Shown here: positions 42,629 through 53,266 of the stretch, in pieces
How the letters are laid out: each line of letters opens with the position of its first letter
Position numbering within the stretch: the stretch's first letter is position 1
NCBI RefSeq assembly: GCF_015291645.1
Contig: NZ_CP030055.1
Span: forward strand, 1,364,001 to 1,428,000
Length of the DNA: 64,000 nt
Reading direction: 5' to 3'
From: Bradyrhizobium sp. CCBAU 53340
Lineage (GTDB): Bacteria; Pseudomonadota; Alphaproteobacteria; Rhizobiales; Xanthobacteraceae
The notes under the pieces: generated by a model
Database searches by the model: none
What the model was told of the DNA's origin: nothing
The model's input: only the letters and a program-made list of their open reading frames with translations
Position numbers and translations under genes: made by a program

Positions 42629-45127
42629 TCAACGCCTGCGTCCCGCGCGGGTCGCGAACGGCTTCAACAGCTCGGCGCAGGCGAGATAGGCGACGACGAG
42701 AAGCGCGATGCCGGCCATCATGATCGGCGGCGGCGCGACGAAGCCGAACCAGGCGCCGAGCGGCGTGAACGGCAGCACCATCGCGACGAGTAGCGCGACC
42801 AGCGAGGAGGCGGCGAGCACGGGATCCGGCCAGTTGCGCCACGGCCGGCCGTTGGTGCGGATGACGAAGATGACCAGAATCTGCGTCGCCATGGATTCGA
42901 CGAACCAGGCGGTGCGAAACTCCTCCGGCGAGGCCTTGAACAGGTACAGCAGCGCGCCGAAGGTCAGAAAGTCGAACATCGACGACAGCGGCCCCATGAT
43001 TGCGGCGAAGCGCGCCAGCCGCGACATGCTCCACACCTGCGGCCGCGCCGTCGCCCGGGCGGAGACGCGGTCGAAGGGGATGCCGAGCTCGGAGAGGTCG
43101 TAGAGCAGGTTGTTGAGCAGGATCTGCGTCGGCAGCATCGGCAGGAACGGCAGCGCGATCGAGGCCACCGCCATCGACAGCATGTTGCCGAAATTCGAGC
43201 TTGCGCCCATGCGGACATATTTGAGGATGTTGGCGAAGGTGCGCCGGCCTTCCTCGACGCCGTCGGCGACGACTTCGAGATCCGAGGCAAGCAGGATCAT
43301 GTCGGCGGCGGCCTGCGCCACGCCCGTGGCGCCGTCAACCGACAGCCCGACATCGGCGAGCTTCAGGGCCGGCGCGTCGTTGATGCCGTCGCCGAGAAAA
43401 CCGACCACCTCGCCGCGGGCCTGCAGCGCCTTCACGATCCGCGACTTCTGGTCCGGTGCGAGCCGGCCGAATGCGTCGACCGAGCGCACCTGAACGGCGA
43501 GCGCCTCGTCGCTGAGCTCGGCGACATCGGCCCCCGACAGGACGCGCGCAGGATTGAGTCCGACCAAGCCCGCGAGCCGCTGCACCACCACGGGGTCGTC
43601 GCCCGACAGGATCTTCAGGCTTATGCCGCTCGCCGCCAGCCGGGCGATTGCAGCCGCGGCCGTCGGCTTCGGCGGGTCGGCGAAGGCGCAGAAACCTGCG
43701 AAGACGAGGCCGGTTTCGTCGTCCGTCTCCACATCGCGCAGCTCGCCGCTCCAGGCCCGCGAGGCGATGGCGACAGTGCGCAGGCCTCCGGTCGCAAGCT
43801 CGTGCACACGGGCCATCGCCGCTTCGCGCGCAGCCTCGTCCATCGCGCATAATGCGAGCACCGCTTCCGGCGCGCCCTTGACGATCAGCAGCGGGCCTTC
43901 GGGACCGGTTGCGAGCACCGATCCAAGCCGGCGTGAGAAGTCGAAGGCCTGTCGTCCGGCCAGCGTCCAGCCCTGGGCGGCGTCCGGCCGGCCGGCGATG
44001 AGCGCGGCATCGAGCGCGCCGCGGTCGCCGCCGAGCGAGGCCGCGATGGCGCCGAGCTGCGCGGCTCGGACGTCGTCCTTGCCTGCGGCATCGAGGCTTT
44101 TCGCAAGCGTGATCTCGGCCGAGGTCAGCGTGCCCGTCTTGTCCGTGCACAGCACGGTCATGGCGCCGAGGTCGTGGATCGCGGCAAGCCGCTTCACGAT
44201 CACCTTGCGCCCGGCCATGCGCAGCGCGCCGCGCGACAGCGTCACCGTGGTGATCATCGGCAGCAGTTCCGGCGTTAACCCGACCGCGAGCGCGACGGCG
44301 AAGAGCAGGGAATCGAGCACCGGGCGGCCGAACACGACGCGGACAGTGAGCACGACCAGCACCAGCGCGAGCGTTGCGCGCGCGATGACGAGGCCAAACT
44401 CGCGCAAATCGCGCTCGAAGGGCGAGGGCGCCTGCGTCTCCGCAAGAGCGGAGGCCGCGGCCCCGAACACGGTGTCGCGCCCGGTCCTGACGACGAGCGC
44501 GATCGCCTCGCCGGTCTGCGCCACCGCGCCGCGGAACAGCGCGTTCGAGGTGTCGTTGGGGTCGGTGGCGTTGCCGGCACGTTTCGGCACCGGATAAGGC
44601 TCGCCGGTGAGTGCCGCCTCTCCGGCCGTGAACGCCGTGCTCTCCAGAACCAGCGCATCGGCCGGGATGATGTCGCCGGAGCGGACGCGCAGGAGATCGC
44701 CGGGCACCACCCTGTCGACGTCGATCTCGACAAAGGCGCCGTCGCGCCTTACCTCGGCCTTCAGGGCCACCGAGCGGCGGAGAATTTCGGCGGCGCGGAC
44801 CGCCTGACCTTCCTGGATGGTGTCGAGCCCGATCGAGAGCGCGAGGATCAGCACGATGATCAGCCCGCCAATGTCGTCTCCGGTCAGCATCGAGACGATG
44901 CCCGCCACCAGCAGGATCAGCGACAGCGGCTCCAGCAGCCGGCGCAGGATCGCGCGCATCGCGCCCTCGATGCGCGCTGGTGCATCGCTGTTCGGCCCGA
45001 AGCGGTTGAAGCGTTTGGCGGCCTCGGCCGCAGTCAGGCCGGTCTGGCCACAGCCGAGCCTGTTGCAGAGTTCAAGGGGGGACAGGCGCCAGAACTTGGT
45101 GTCGGCATGAGTTGGACTTTCCAGCAA
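42629..45127 (-). CDS. mgtA: magnesium-translocating P-type ATPase, MgtA type
   Basis: An 832-residue P3B-type ATPase. It has an N-terminal cation-ATPase domain (LSPLELCNRLGCGQTGLTAAEAAKRF), the dephosphorylation motif LTGEPYP, the phosphorylation site LCTDKTGTLT (Asp near residue 330) and the hinge GFLGDGINDAPALKLADVG, with ten membrane helices. It imports Mg2+ using ATP, usually when magnesium is scarce. The start appears to be TTG at 45127, preceded by GGGAG at 6 bases; no in-frame ATG lies near. It is divergent from the export operon. No leader peptide or known Mg2+ riboswitch was recognised upstream. Confidence 0.87.
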   Translation of the reverse strand: MLESPTHADTKFWRLSPLELCNRLGCGQTGLTAAEAAKRFNRFGPNSDAPARIEGAMRAILRRLLEPLSLILLVAGIVSMLTGDDIGGLIIVLILALSIGLDTIQEGQAVRAAEILRRSVALKAEVRRDGAFVEIDVDRVVPGDLLRVRSGDIIPADALVLESTAFTAGEAALTGEPYPVPKRAGNATDPNDTSNALFRGAVAQTGEAIALVVRTGRDTVFGAAASALAETQAPSPFERDLREFGLVIARATLALVLVVLTVRVVFGRPVLDSLLFAVALAVGLTPELLPMITTVTLSRGALRMAGRKVIVKRLAAIHDLGAMTVLCTDKTGTLTSAEITLAKSLDAAGKDDVRAAQLGAIAASLGGDRGALDAALIAGRPDAAQGWTLAGRQAFDFSRRLGSVLATGPEGPLLIVKGAPEAVLALCAMDEAAREAAMARVHELATGGLRTVAIASRAWSGELRDVETDDETGLVFAGFCAFADPPKPTAAAAIARLAASGISLKILSGDDPVVVQRLAGLVGLNPARVLSGADVAELSDEALAVQVRSVDAFGRLAPDQKSRIVKALQARGEVVGFLGDGINDAPALKLADVGLSVDGATGVAQAAADMILLASDLEVVADGVEEGRRTFANILKYVRMGASSNFGNMLSMAVASIALPFLPMLPTQILLNNLLYDLSELGIPFDRVSARATARPQVWSMSRLARFAAIMGPLSSMFDFLTFGALLYLFKASPEEFRTAWFVESMATQILVIFVIRTNGRPWRNWPDPVLAASSLVALLVAMVLPFTPLGAWFGFVAPPPIMMAGIALLVVAYLACAELLKPFATRAGRRR

Positions 45128-45306
45128 GCGAAGCTCCCGGTTTCTGGACGTCTAGCGGCGGCAGATGCCCCTAAATTCGGCGTAACCTCTTGACCTAGAA
45201 CAAGCTCGATTTCCGACCGCAGGTTAGCGTCGCGACGAATGAACCGGGCGATGCCGGATCCATGGGATCGGGATTCAGCTGCCGGTGCGCGTTGCGGGAC
45301 GATGTC

Positions 45307-46575
45307 ATGGTCGAGCAAGCTATCGTCCTGACACGGCACAGGCGATGGTTTTCCGTCGCCACGCTGTGGTCGGGACTTCTCAGTCACAAATGGTTCATCC
45401 TCGCGGTGACGGTCCTGCTCGGGCTCGGCATCTGGCAGGGCGTGCGGGTGCTGCTCGGGCCCGCTGTTGTCGTGGACCAGGTCAAGCTCGGCCGTCTCGT
45501 CGAGACCGTCGTCGCAAGCGGCCATGTCGAAACGCCTTACCGCGTCGAGATCGGCAGCCAGATCACCGGCACGGTGGAGGACGTGCTGGTCCAGGAGGGT
45601 GAAAAGGTCACCAAGGGCCAGCCTTTGATCTCGCTGGAATCCCGCGAATTGAGAGCGACCATGGTGCAGGCGCAGGGCGCGGTGGCGCAGGCGGAGGCAC
45701 GCATCAAGCAGCTCGACGAACTGACGCTGCCATCTGCCAGGGAGGCGTTGACCCAGGCGCAGGCGACGCTGCTCAACGCCCAGCAGACCTATGACCGGAC
45801 CGCCCAGCTCGAACGCAACGGCTACGCGACACGGGCCGCACTCGATGATGCCCAGAAGACTCTCGACGTCGCGCGCGCGGCGATGCGCTCGGCACAATTC
45901 CAGGTCTATACCGCCAGCCCCGGCGGCAGCGACTATGTGATGGCGCAGACCCAGGCCAACCAGGCGCGCGCCAATCTCGACACCGCGGAGTCCCGGCTCG
46001 GCTATGCGACCATCACGGCGCCCCGCGACGGTGTCCTGATCTCGCGCAGTGTCGAGCGCGGCACCGTCGTGCAGCCCGGCAAGGCCCTGCTGGTGCTTGC
46101 GCCGGCCGGCGACCTGCAACTGGTGTTGCAGATCGACGAGCGCAATCTCGGCAAGATCTCGCTGGGGCAGAAGGCGCTTTCTTCTGCCGACGCCTATCCG
46201 GACCGGCGTTTCCCGGCCACCATTACCTATATCAATCCCGGCGTCGATATTTCGCGCGCCTCGGTCGAGGTCAAGCTGACGGTCGCCGATCCGCCGGATT
46301 ATCTGCGCCAGGACATGACCGTCTCGGTCGATGTCGAGGTCGCCGCACGCGACAATGCGCTGATCCTGCCGCTACGCTCGGTGCACGAGGTCCTGTCGGG
46401 AAAGCCCTGGGTGCTCGGCATCAAGGACGGACGCGCCAGTCAGCGGCCGGTGAAGATCGGGCTGCACGGCAACAGCCAAGTCGAGATCACCGACGGTCTT
46501 GCGGCCGGTGACGTTGCGATCCCGCAGAGTTCCGGCGTTCTGACCGGCCAGCGCCTGCGGCCCGTGCTGCAATGA
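45307..46575 (+). CDS. periplasmic adaptor (HlyD/MacA-like) of an ABC exporter
   Basis: A 422-residue membrane-fusion protein. An N-terminal anchor helix (WFILAVTVLLGLGIWQGVRV) is followed by a lipoyl half (RVEIGSQITGTVEDVLVQEGEKV), an alpha-hairpin (about 120-210, rich in Ala/Gln), the second lipoyl half (ATITAPRDGVLI) and beta-barrel/membrane-proximal domains. It couples an inner-membrane ABC exporter to an outer-membrane channel, as MacA does. The ATG at 45307 is preferred to a start at 45262. It overlaps the permease start by 4 bp (ATGA). Confidence 0.86.
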   Translation: MVEQAIVLTRHRRWFSVATLWSGLLSHKWFILAVTVLLGLGIWQGVRVLLGPAVVVDQVKLGRLVETVVASGHVETPYRVEIGSQITGTVEDVLVQEGEKVTKGQPLISLESRELRATMVQAQGAVAQAEARIKQLDELTLPSAREALTQAQATLLNAQQTYDRTAQLERNGYATRAALDDAQKTLDVARAAMRSAQFQVYTASPGGSDYVMAQTQANQARANLDTAESRLGYATITAPRDGVLISRSVERGTVVQPGKALLVLAPAGDLQLVLQIDERNLGKISLGQKALSSADAYPDRRFPATITYINPGVDISRASVEVKLTVADPPDYLRQDMTVSVDVEVAARDNALILPLRSVHEVLSGKPWVLGIKDGRASQRPVKIGLHGNSQVEITDGLAAGDVAIPQSSGVLTGQRLRPVLQ

Positions 46576-47798
46576 ACCGCTGGCTGCCGATCGAATGGAC
46601 CATGGCGGTGCGCTTCCTGCGCGAAGGCCGGCTCCAGACCATCTTCATCATCGGCGGCATCTCGATCGGCGTCGGCGTCATCGTCTTCATGTCGGCGATG
46701 CTCGCCGGGCTTCAGGCGAACTTCATCAAGCGTGTCTTGACCTCGCAGCCGCAAATCCAGTTGCTCTCGCCGGATCAGATCGCGCGCCCGCTGCGCAATG
46801 CCGCAGGCGAGGTCGAGGACGCGGTGGTGCAGCGTCCGAGCCAGCGGGTGATCTCGATCGATCAATGGCCGAAGATCAGGGCGCAGATGCAGGCGATGCC
46901 CGAGGTGGTCACGGTCTCGCCGACGATCCTGGGCTCGGTGCTCGCGGTGCGCGGCGATGCCAGCCGTTCGGTGAACCTGTCGGGTGTCGAGCCGGACTCC
47001 TATTTCAGGATCGTCAGGATTCCCGACTACATCGTCGCCGGCGAACCGCGCCTGACCAGCGAAGACATCATCATCGGCACCGAGCTTGCGAAGGATCTCG
47101 GCGCGACCGTCGGCGACAAGCTCAACGTTCGCGCCGCGTCCGGCGCAACGCGCGTGCTCACGATCTCGGGCATCGTCGATCTCGGCAACAAGGGCGTCAA
47201 CCAGCGCGTCTGCTACGCCGCGCTCCGGACCGCGCAGTCGCTGCTCGGCATGATCGGCGGCATCACCACGATCGATATCACGGTCGGTGACATCTATGCG
47301 GCCGAGGACATCGCCCAGCGCATCCAGGCCGCCAATGTGGTCGAGGCCGACAGCTGGATCAGGACCAACGCGCAATTCTTCACCGCGGTGCAGGCCCAGC
47401 AGAATACCAACACCCTGATCCGCCTCTTTGTCGGTCTTTCCGTGGCGTTCGGCATCGCGGCCGTGCTCATCGTCTCGGTGATCCAGCGCTCCAAGGACAT
47501 CGGGATCCTGCGTGCGATGGGGACCTCGCGCGGCCAGATCCTGCGCGTGTTCCTGGTTCAGGGCGGCCTGCTCGGCTTCGTCGGCTCGCTGTTCGGCGCG
47601 GCCATGGGCGCGTTTGCGCTGGTCTATTGGCATTCGGTGGCCCGCCAGGCCGACGGCACCGAATTGTTTCCACTGATCCTGGAACGATCCCTGTTCATCT
47701 ATACGGCCTTGCTTGCCACCGGCACCGGCATCCTGGCTGCGATGGCGCCGGCGGTTCGCGCGGCAAAACTCGATCCGGTGGTGGCGATCCGTGGCTGA
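46572..47798 (+). CDS. FtsX-like ABC permease (MacB/LolC-like)
   Basis: A 408-residue protein with a first membrane helix ([22 protein letters not shown]), a large periplasmic domain (about 45-285) and three C-terminal helices ([62 protein letters not shown]). This four-helix layout is that of MacB/LolCE mechanotransmission permeases. It lacks the fused ATPase of MacB; the ATPase is the next gene. It overlaps the adaptor upstream by 4 bp and the ATPase start downstream by 8 bp. Confidence 0.87.
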   Translation: MNRWLPIEWTMAVRFLREGRLQTIFIIGGISIGVGVIVFMSAMLAGLQANFIKRVLTSQPQIQLLSPDQIARPLRNAAGEVEDAVVQRPSQRVISIDQWPKIRAQMQAMPEVVTVSPTILGSVLAVRGDASRSVNLSGVEPDSYFRIVRIPDYIVAGEPRLTSEDIIIGTELAKDLGATVGDKLNVRAASGATRVLTISGIVDLGNKGVNQRVCYAALRTAQSLLGMIGGITTIDITVGDIYAAEDIAQRIQAANVVEADSWIRTNAQFFTAVQAQQNTNTLIRLFVGLSVAFGIAAVLIVSVIQRSKDIGILRAMGTSRGQILRVFLVQGGLLGFVGSLFGAAMGAFALVYWHSVARQADGTELFPLILERSLFIYTALLATGTGILAAMAPAVRAAKLDPVVAIRG

Positions 47799-48474
47799 CG
47801 CGATCCTGAAGCTCGAACGGGTATGCAAGGCCTATAATGTCGGCCTGCCGACCGAGACCGAGGTGCTGCACGACATCGATCTCGAGCTCGACCACGGCGA
47901 GTTTCTCGCTTTGATTGGCCCATCGGGCTCCGGCAAGAGCACGCTGCTCAACATCGTGGGCCTGCTCGATCGCCCGACCTCGGGCCGGCTCTCGATCAAG
48001 GGCCACGACACCGCTGCGCTCGGCGATGCCGAGATCACCCGCCTGCGCGGCCACACCATCGGGTTCGTCTTCCAATATCACCTGCTGATCTCGGCGTTCA
48101 CGGCGCGGGAGAACGTCATGATGCCGATGCTGGTCGATCGCGGCTTTCCGGGCGCGGAGATCGAGGCGCGGGCGGATCGGCTGCTGGCGCAGGTGGGATT
48201 GGAGAAATTCGCCGGCAACCTCGCCAACAACATGTCGGGTGGCCAGCAGCAGCGGGTGGCGGTGGCGCGCGCGCTCGCCATGGGTCCGGACCTCGTGCTG
48301 GCGGACGAGCCGACCGGCAATCTCGACACCAAATCGGCCGATGCCGTGTTCGAGCTGATGCGGCGGGTCAACCGCGACAGTGGAACGAGCTTCCTGCTCG
48401 TCACCCACAATATGGAGCTGGCGCGGCGCTGCGACCGCATCATCGAGGTGATCGACGGCCGCATCCGATCCTAA
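47791..48474 (+). CDS. ABC exporter ATPase (LolD/MacB-type)
   Basis: A 227-residue ATP-binding protein with Walker [13 protein letters not shown], signature [15 protein letters not shown], Walker [14 protein letters not shown] and switch His LLVTHNMEL. It belongs to the LolD/MacB/FtsE-like subfamily. The start is GTG at 47791, inside the last codons of the permease gene, so translation is coupled. It forms a three-gene MacAB-like exporter with a split permease and ATPase. The exported compound (antibiotic, lipid or heme-like) is unknown. Confidence 0.88.
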   Translation: MADAILKLERVCKAYNVGLPTETEVLHDIDLELDHGEFLALIGPSGSGKSTLLNIVGLLDRPTSGRLSIKGHDTAALGDAEITRLRGHTIGFVFQYHLLISAFTARENVMMPMLVDRGFPGAEIEARADRLLAQVGLEKFAGNLANNMSGGQQQRVAVARALAMGPDLVLADEPTGNLDTKSADAVFELMRRVNRDSGTSFLLVTHNMELARRCDRIIEVIDGRIRS

Positions 48475-48726
48475 GGTCTAAGGAACGGCAGGCGAGGGGA
48501 TTTTTAGGGGATATCAAGGGCTTGTATCGGGCATTGGGTCCTCAAAAAGCCCCGTTCTTGCTTGCCTAGAGAGGCTGCTTCCTTTATCCGGTTGGCTGCC
48601 TTGCTACGACCGGCCCTGGGGCCGGGAATTGGGCTGGGCGCGCAGGCATGATCCCGGACAAGCGGGTCCCGGTTTTCCGTTTGGATCGTGCCTTTTACAG
48701 AGAATTCTTCGAAGGATTACCCGCGA

Positions 48727-50019
48727 ATGGCCAATGTTGTCGTCGTCGGCGCCCAGTGGGGCGACGAAGGAAAGGGCAAGATCGTCGACTGGTTGTCGGA
48801 GCAGGCGGACATCGTCGTCCGTTTCCAGGGCGGCCATAACGCCGGCCATACGCTGGTGATCAACGGCGCGACCTACAAGCTGGCGCTGCTGCCCTCCGGC
48901 GTGCTGCGCGACCAGAAGCTGTCGGTGATCGGCAATGGCGTGGTGTTCGATCCCGCCGCCTTCCTCGACGAGGTGACCAAGCTGCGCTCGCAGGGTGTTG
49001 CGGTCTCGCCGGACAATCTGCGCGTCGCCGAGAACGTCACCCTGATCTTGCCGCTGCACCGTGAGCTCGATGCCTTGCGCGAGTCCTCGAATGCGGCGAC
49101 CGCGATCGGCACCACCCGCCGCGGCATCGGACCTGCCTATGAGGACAAGGTCGGCCGCCGCGCCATCCGCCTGATGGACCTTGCCGACCTCGACACCCTG
49201 CCGCACAAGATCGACCGGCTGCTGGCGCACCACAATGCCTTGCGCCGTGGTCTCAATTTGCCGGAGTTCGACGGCAAGGAGATCCTGAAGGAACTGAGCG
49301 CGCTGGCGCCGCAGCTTTTGCCCTATGCCGAGACCGTATGGCGGCTGCTCGACATCGAGCGGCGCGCCGGCAAGCGCATGCTGTTCGAGGGCGCGCAAGG
49401 CGCGCTGCTCGACGTCGATCACGGCACCTATCCCTACGTCACGTCGTCCAACACGGTGGCGGCGCAGGCCGCGACCGGTGCCGGCCTCGGACCCGGCGCG
49501 GTCGGTTATGTGCTGGGTCTGTGCAAGGCCTACACGACCCGCGTCGGCCAGGGCCCGTTCCCGACCGAGCAGGACAACGAGATCGGCCGCAAGATCGGCG
49601 AGCGCGGCCGCGAGTTCGGCACCAATACCGGCCGTCCCCGCCGCTGCGGCTGGTTCGATGCCGTGCTGGTTCGCCAGGCGGTCCGCACCTGCGGCATCAA
49701 TGGCCTCGCGCTGACCAAGCTCGACATCCTCGACGGCTTCGACACGATCGAGGTCTGCACCGGCTACAAGCTCGACGGCAAGGAGATCGACCATTTCCCG
49801 GCGGGTGAGGGCGCCCAGGCCCGGGTCGAGCCGATCTACGAGACCATCGAGGGCTGGAAGGAGCCGACCGCCAACGCCCGGTCCTGGGCCCAGTTGCCGG
49901 CCCAGGCGATCAAATATGTCCGGCGGATCGAGGAACTGGTGGGGTGCCCGGTCGCGCTGCTTTCCACCAGCCCCGAACGCGAGGATACTATCCTGGTGCA
50001 AAATCCGTTTGAGGCTTAA
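48727..50019 (+). CDS. purA: adenylosuccinate synthetase
   Basis: A 430-residue enzyme that joins IMP and aspartate using GTP in the first committed step of AMP synthesis. The N-terminal GTP-binding motif [28 protein letters not shown] (catalytic His), [34 protein letters not shown] and [10 protein letters not shown] are all intact. The ATG at 48727 has GAAGGA about 9 bases upstream and gives the normal N-terminus. It probably has its own promoter in the 252-bp gap upstream. Confidence 0.97.
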   Translation: MANVVVVGAQWGDEGKGKIVDWLSEQADIVVRFQGGHNAGHTLVINGATYKLALLPSGVLRDQKLSVIGNGVVFDPAAFLDEVTKLRSQGVAVSPDNLRVAENVTLILPLHRELDALRESSNAATAIGTTRRGIGPAYEDKVGRRAIRLMDLADLDTLPHKIDRLLAHHNALRRGLNLPEFDGKEILKELSALAPQLLPYAETVWRLLDIERRAGKRMLFEGAQGALLDVDHGTYPYVTSSNTVAAQAATGAGLGPGAVGYVLGLCKAYTTRVGQGPFPTEQDNEIGRKIGERGREFGTNTGRPRRCGWFDAVLVRQAVRTCGINGLALTKLDILDGFDTIEVCTGYKLDGKEIDHFPAGEGAQARVEPIYETIEGWKEPTANARSWAQLPAQAIKYVRRIEELVGCPVALLSTSPEREDTILVQNPFEA

Positions 50020-50056
50020 CGATCTCTTACCAGGACGCGGGTATAGTTGAGTAGAA

Positions 50057-51652
50057 ATGGCTGATTACTATCCGCTGATCGCCCGCGCTATTGCCGCCCT
50101 GGACCCCAACGCTCCCGGCGAAAGCCGGCGCGCGCTCTATGAACGGGCGCGCACGGCCCTGATCGCGCAGCTGCGCAGCGTGCAGCCGCCGCTCTCCGAA
50201 TCCGAGATCACCCGCGAACGGCTGTCGCTGGAAGAGGCCGTCCGCAAGGTCGAATCGGAGGCCGCCCAGCGTGCCCGCGAGGCCTCGCGCCCCGGTGGCG
50301 GCGCCCGCGCCGGAGGCGGCAGCGGCGATGCGTTCCGAAGGGCCAGCGCCCGTGCGGCCGAGAACAATCCGTCTGCATCGGCTCAGCCGGCCGGGCCGCC
50401 CCGGGCCCGTCCCGCCGCGCCGCCGCCCCGCAACGATCGTCCATCGCCTGGCGGTGACGACCAGGGCGATGCCCCGCGTCCGCCGCGCGCCCCGCGTTTC
50501 GACGCGCCGCGCCAGCCTGCTGCTCCCGAGCCGCCGGCCGGGCGCGATCGCTCGCCGCCGCGCCGCCCGTCCGATGGTGGACCGCCGCCGCCGCTGCCGC
50601 CGTCACCCGGCGTGCGCGGCTTCCGTGACATCACCGCCGACGTCAACGATCTCGGCGGCGCCGCCGCGCAGGCCAATCGCGCCGCGCGCCGCACCTACGC
50701 CAACGTGCCCTCGCCCTCCCCGGAATTCGACCGGCTCGAGCCGAGCCTGGAAAACCGCGCGGCTGAAGCCGAGGTGCCTTATTCCTATGACGAGTCGATG
50801 GAAGAGGCCGAGCGCTACTCGCCGCAGCCGCCGTCGCAGCGTCCGCGCATCGCGCCCAATCGCGACGCCAAGAAGCGCGCCCGCACCGGCTCCATCTTCC
50901 CGTTCAAGAGCGCGATCGCCATCGGCATCGTGCTGATCCTGATCGGTGCCGGCCTGCTGTGGGGCAAGCAGCTGGTCCAGACCGCGACCAATCTGCTCAA
51001 GCCATCGCCCACCCAGGTGGTGGAGGCGCCGAAGGACACCTCGCAGCCGCAGCCCAAGCCGAAGATTCCGGATCGTGTCGGCCAGCCCTCGAGCGACCAG
51101 CCGGCTCTGCCGGTCACGCAGAAGGTCGTGCTCTATGACGAGGATCCGTCCGATCCGAAGGGCAAGCAATATGTCGGTTCGGTGGTGTGGCGGCTCGAGC
51201 CGATTAAGGCGTCGGGCAACCAGAAGGCCGATGTCGCCGTGCGCGCCGACATTGAGATCCCCGACCGCAAGTTCAAGATGACGATGTCGTTCCGCCGCAA
51301 CACCGATTCGTCGCTGCCGGCGAGCCATACGGCGGAGCTGACCTTCATCCTGCCGCCGGATTTCCCGGGCGGCAGCGTCTCCAACGTGCCGGGCATCCTG
51401 ATGAAGTCGAACGAGCAGGCACGCGGCACGCCGCTCGCAGGCCTGGCGGTCAAGGTCACCGACGGCTTCTTCCTGGTCGGTCTCTCCAACGTCGACGCCG
51501 ACCGCAGCCGCAACGTCCAGCTCCTGAAGGAGCGCTCGTGGTTCGACGTGCCGCTGGTCTACGCCAACCAGCGCCGCGCCATCATCGCCATCGAGAAGGG
51601 CGCCCCCGGCGAGCGCGCCTTCAACGACGCCTTCGCGCAGTGGGGCGACTGA
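50057..51652 (+). CDS. proline-rich single-pass membrane protein downstream of purA
   Basis: A 531-residue protein of unknown function. Residues 1-75 are helical (YYPLIARAIAALDPNAPGES; IAQLRSVQPPLSESEITRER); about 80-210 is a Pro/Arg/Ala-rich disordered segment; a basic patch precedes one membrane helix near 278-300 (AIAIGIVLILIGAGLLW); the rest is an extracytoplasmic beta-rich domain (VVLYDEDPSDPKGKQYVGSV; AELTFILPPDFPGGSVSNV). It starts 37 bp after purA and is probably cotranscribed with it. The topology (cytosolic N-terminus, long linker, periplasmic sensor-like domain) resembles a signalling or envelope-linking protein, but nothing more specific can be said. Confidence 0.75.
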   Translation: MADYYPLIARAIAALDPNAPGESRRALYERARTALIAQLRSVQPPLSESEITRERLSLEEAVRKVESEAAQRAREASRPGGGARAGGGSGDAFRRASARAAENNPSASAQPAGPPRARPAAPPPRNDRPSPGGDDQGDAPRPPRAPRFDAPRQPAAPEPPAGRDRSPPRRPSDGGPPPPLPPSPGVRGFRDITADVNDLGGAAAQANRAARRTYANVPSPSPEFDRLEPSLENRAAEAEVPYSYDESMEEAERYSPQPPSQRPRIAPNRDAKKRARTGSIFPFKSAIAIGIVLILIGAGLLWGKQLVQTATNLLKPSPTQVVEAPKDTSQPQPKPKIPDRVGQPSSDQPALPVTQKVVLYDEDPSDPKGKQYVGSVVWRLEPIKASGNQKADVAVRADIEIPDRKFKMTMSFRRNTDSSLPASHTAELTFILPPDFPGGSVSNVPGILMKSNEQARGTPLAGLAVKVTDGFFLVGLSNVDADRSRNVQLLKERSWFDVPLVYANQRRAIIAIEKGAPGERAFNDAFAQWGD

Positions 51653-51808
51653 GCCTCCATCTCTGACTGAGCGACGTGCTCCCTCGCCATAGCCGCGAGC
51701 TATGGCGGTCCGGCATTTATTTCGATGCCGCCGCTCCCACCCGTGTGGCAATGCGGATCACCCGCAGAAAACGCGGGCAAGCAAAACAAAATAAATGGGA
51801 GAGCGCCG

Positions 51809-53248
51809 GTGAAGCCCCAAAACCTTCTCATCCTGATGTCGGACGAGCACAACGCGCGGATGATGGGCTGCGCGGGTGATGCCCTGGCGCAGACGCCCAA
51901 TCTCGATGCGCTCGCCGCGCGTGGCACCCGCTTCACCGACGCCTATACGACCTGCCCGATCTGCGTGCCGGCGCGCGCGAGCTTTGCCACCGGCCGCTAC
52001 ATCCACGACATCGGCTATTGGGACAATTCGATCGCCTATGACGGTCGTGTGCCGAGCTGGGGTCACCGCATGCAGCAGGCCGGGGTGCGGGTCGAATCGA
52101 TCGGCAAGCTGCACTATCGCAGCGGCGAGGATCCCTCCGGCTTCGATCGCCAGCACATTCCGATGCACATCACCGGCGGCGTCGGCATGATCCAGCTGTC
52201 GATCCGCAAGCAGTTTCCCGATTTCGTGCCGCCGCCGCGTCGCCGCGCGGCGATCGCCGAAAGCGCCGGCCCCGGCGAGAGCGAATATACCCGCTATGAT
52301 CGCCGTGTCGCCGACATCGCCGTGGATTGGCTGCGTGATGCCGCGACCTCGGAAACACCCTGGGTGCTATTCGTCAGCTTCGTCACGCCGCATTATCCGC
52401 TGGTTGCGCCGAAAGAGTTCTTTGATCTCTATCCGGTCGAGCGGATGCCGGAGGCGAAGTTCGGGCCGGGCTCCGGTTATCAGCCGCATCCGTGGCTTGC
52501 TGACCTCACCGCCGGTGGCCCGCCCAGGCCGGAAGACCAGCGCGTTGCCTACGCCGCCTATCTCGGCCTCATCAGCTTCATGGACGCGCAAGTCGGCCGC
52601 GTGCTGGGCGCGCTCGATGCCGCGGGCCTGCGCGACACCACGCGCATCATCTACACGTCGGATCACGGCGAGAATGCCGGGGCGCGCGGCATCTGGGGCA
52701 AATCCAATCATTATCAGGAGGCGGTCGCCGTTCCCATGATCGTGGCGGGGCCGAACGTTCCGGCCGGAAAGCTGTCGGCGACCCCGGCCTCGCTCGCCGA
52801 TGCCTATCCTTCCGTGCTCGACTGCGCCGGCCTGCCTGCGGAAGCCGGCATACCGGGCCGCTCGCTGTTCGAGCTTGCGACGAAGACCGACGATCGCGAC
52901 CGCATCGTGTTCAGCGAATATCACGCCGCAGCCTCGCCCTCGGCGTCCTACATGATCCGCAAGGGCCGCTTCAAATTCATCTACTATGTCCGCTTCGCGC
53001 CGGAGCTGTTCGATCTCGAGGCCGATCCGGCGGAGAGCGAGAACCTCGCCGCACGGCCTGAATATGCGGCAACCGTCCGCGAACTGGAGGCCGAGCTCCG
53101 CCGCATCCTCGACCCCGAAGAACAGGATCGCCGCGCCAACGAGGCGCAGCGGCTCCTGATCGAGAGCAAAGGCGGCCCGGACGCCGTCATGGCCAATCTG
53201 CCGACCAAGAAGCTCTACACGCCGGTGCCGCCCGAACTGCTGTCGTAA
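51809..53248 (+). CDS. sulfatase, arylsulfatase/choline-sulfatase-like
   Basis: A 479-residue alkaline-phosphatase-superfamily sulfatase. The metal-binding N-terminal motif is LLILMSDEHNARMMGC, the modified active-site cysteine lies in CVPARASF (C-x-P-x-R, converted to formylglycine), and the second metal site is YTSDHGENAG. No signal peptide is present, so it appears cytoplasmic, like choline sulfatases (BetC). The GTG at 51809 is preceded by GGGAGA at 8 bases and gives the family N-terminus; the frame is open upstream. The MFS carrier next door probably imports the sulfate ester. Active sulfatases need a formylglycine-generating enzyme elsewhere. Confidence 0.85.
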   Translation: MKPQNLLILMSDEHNARMMGCAGDALAQTPNLDALAARGTRFTDAYTTCPICVPARASFATGRYIHDIGYWDNSIAYDGRVPSWGHRMQQAGVRVESIGKLHYRSGEDPSGFDRQHIPMHITGGVGMIQLSIRKQFPDFVPPPRRRAAIAESAGPGESEYTRYDRRVADIAVDWLRDAATSETPWVLFVSFVTPHYPLVAPKEFFDLYPVERMPEAKFGPGSGYQPHPWLADLTAGGPPRPEDQRVAYAAYLGLISFMDAQVGRVLGALDAAGLRDTTRIIYTSDHGENAGARGIWGKSNHYQEAVAVPMIVAGPNVPAGKLSATPASLADAYPSVLDCAGLPAEAGIPGRSLFELATKTDDRDRIVFSEYHAAASPSASYMIRKGRFKFIYYVRFAPELFDLEADPAESENLAARPEYAATVRELEAELRRILDPEEQDRRANEAQRLLIESKGGPDAVMANLPTKKLYTPVPPELLS

Positions 53249-53266
53249 GCGAATACGGAGCGCAAG

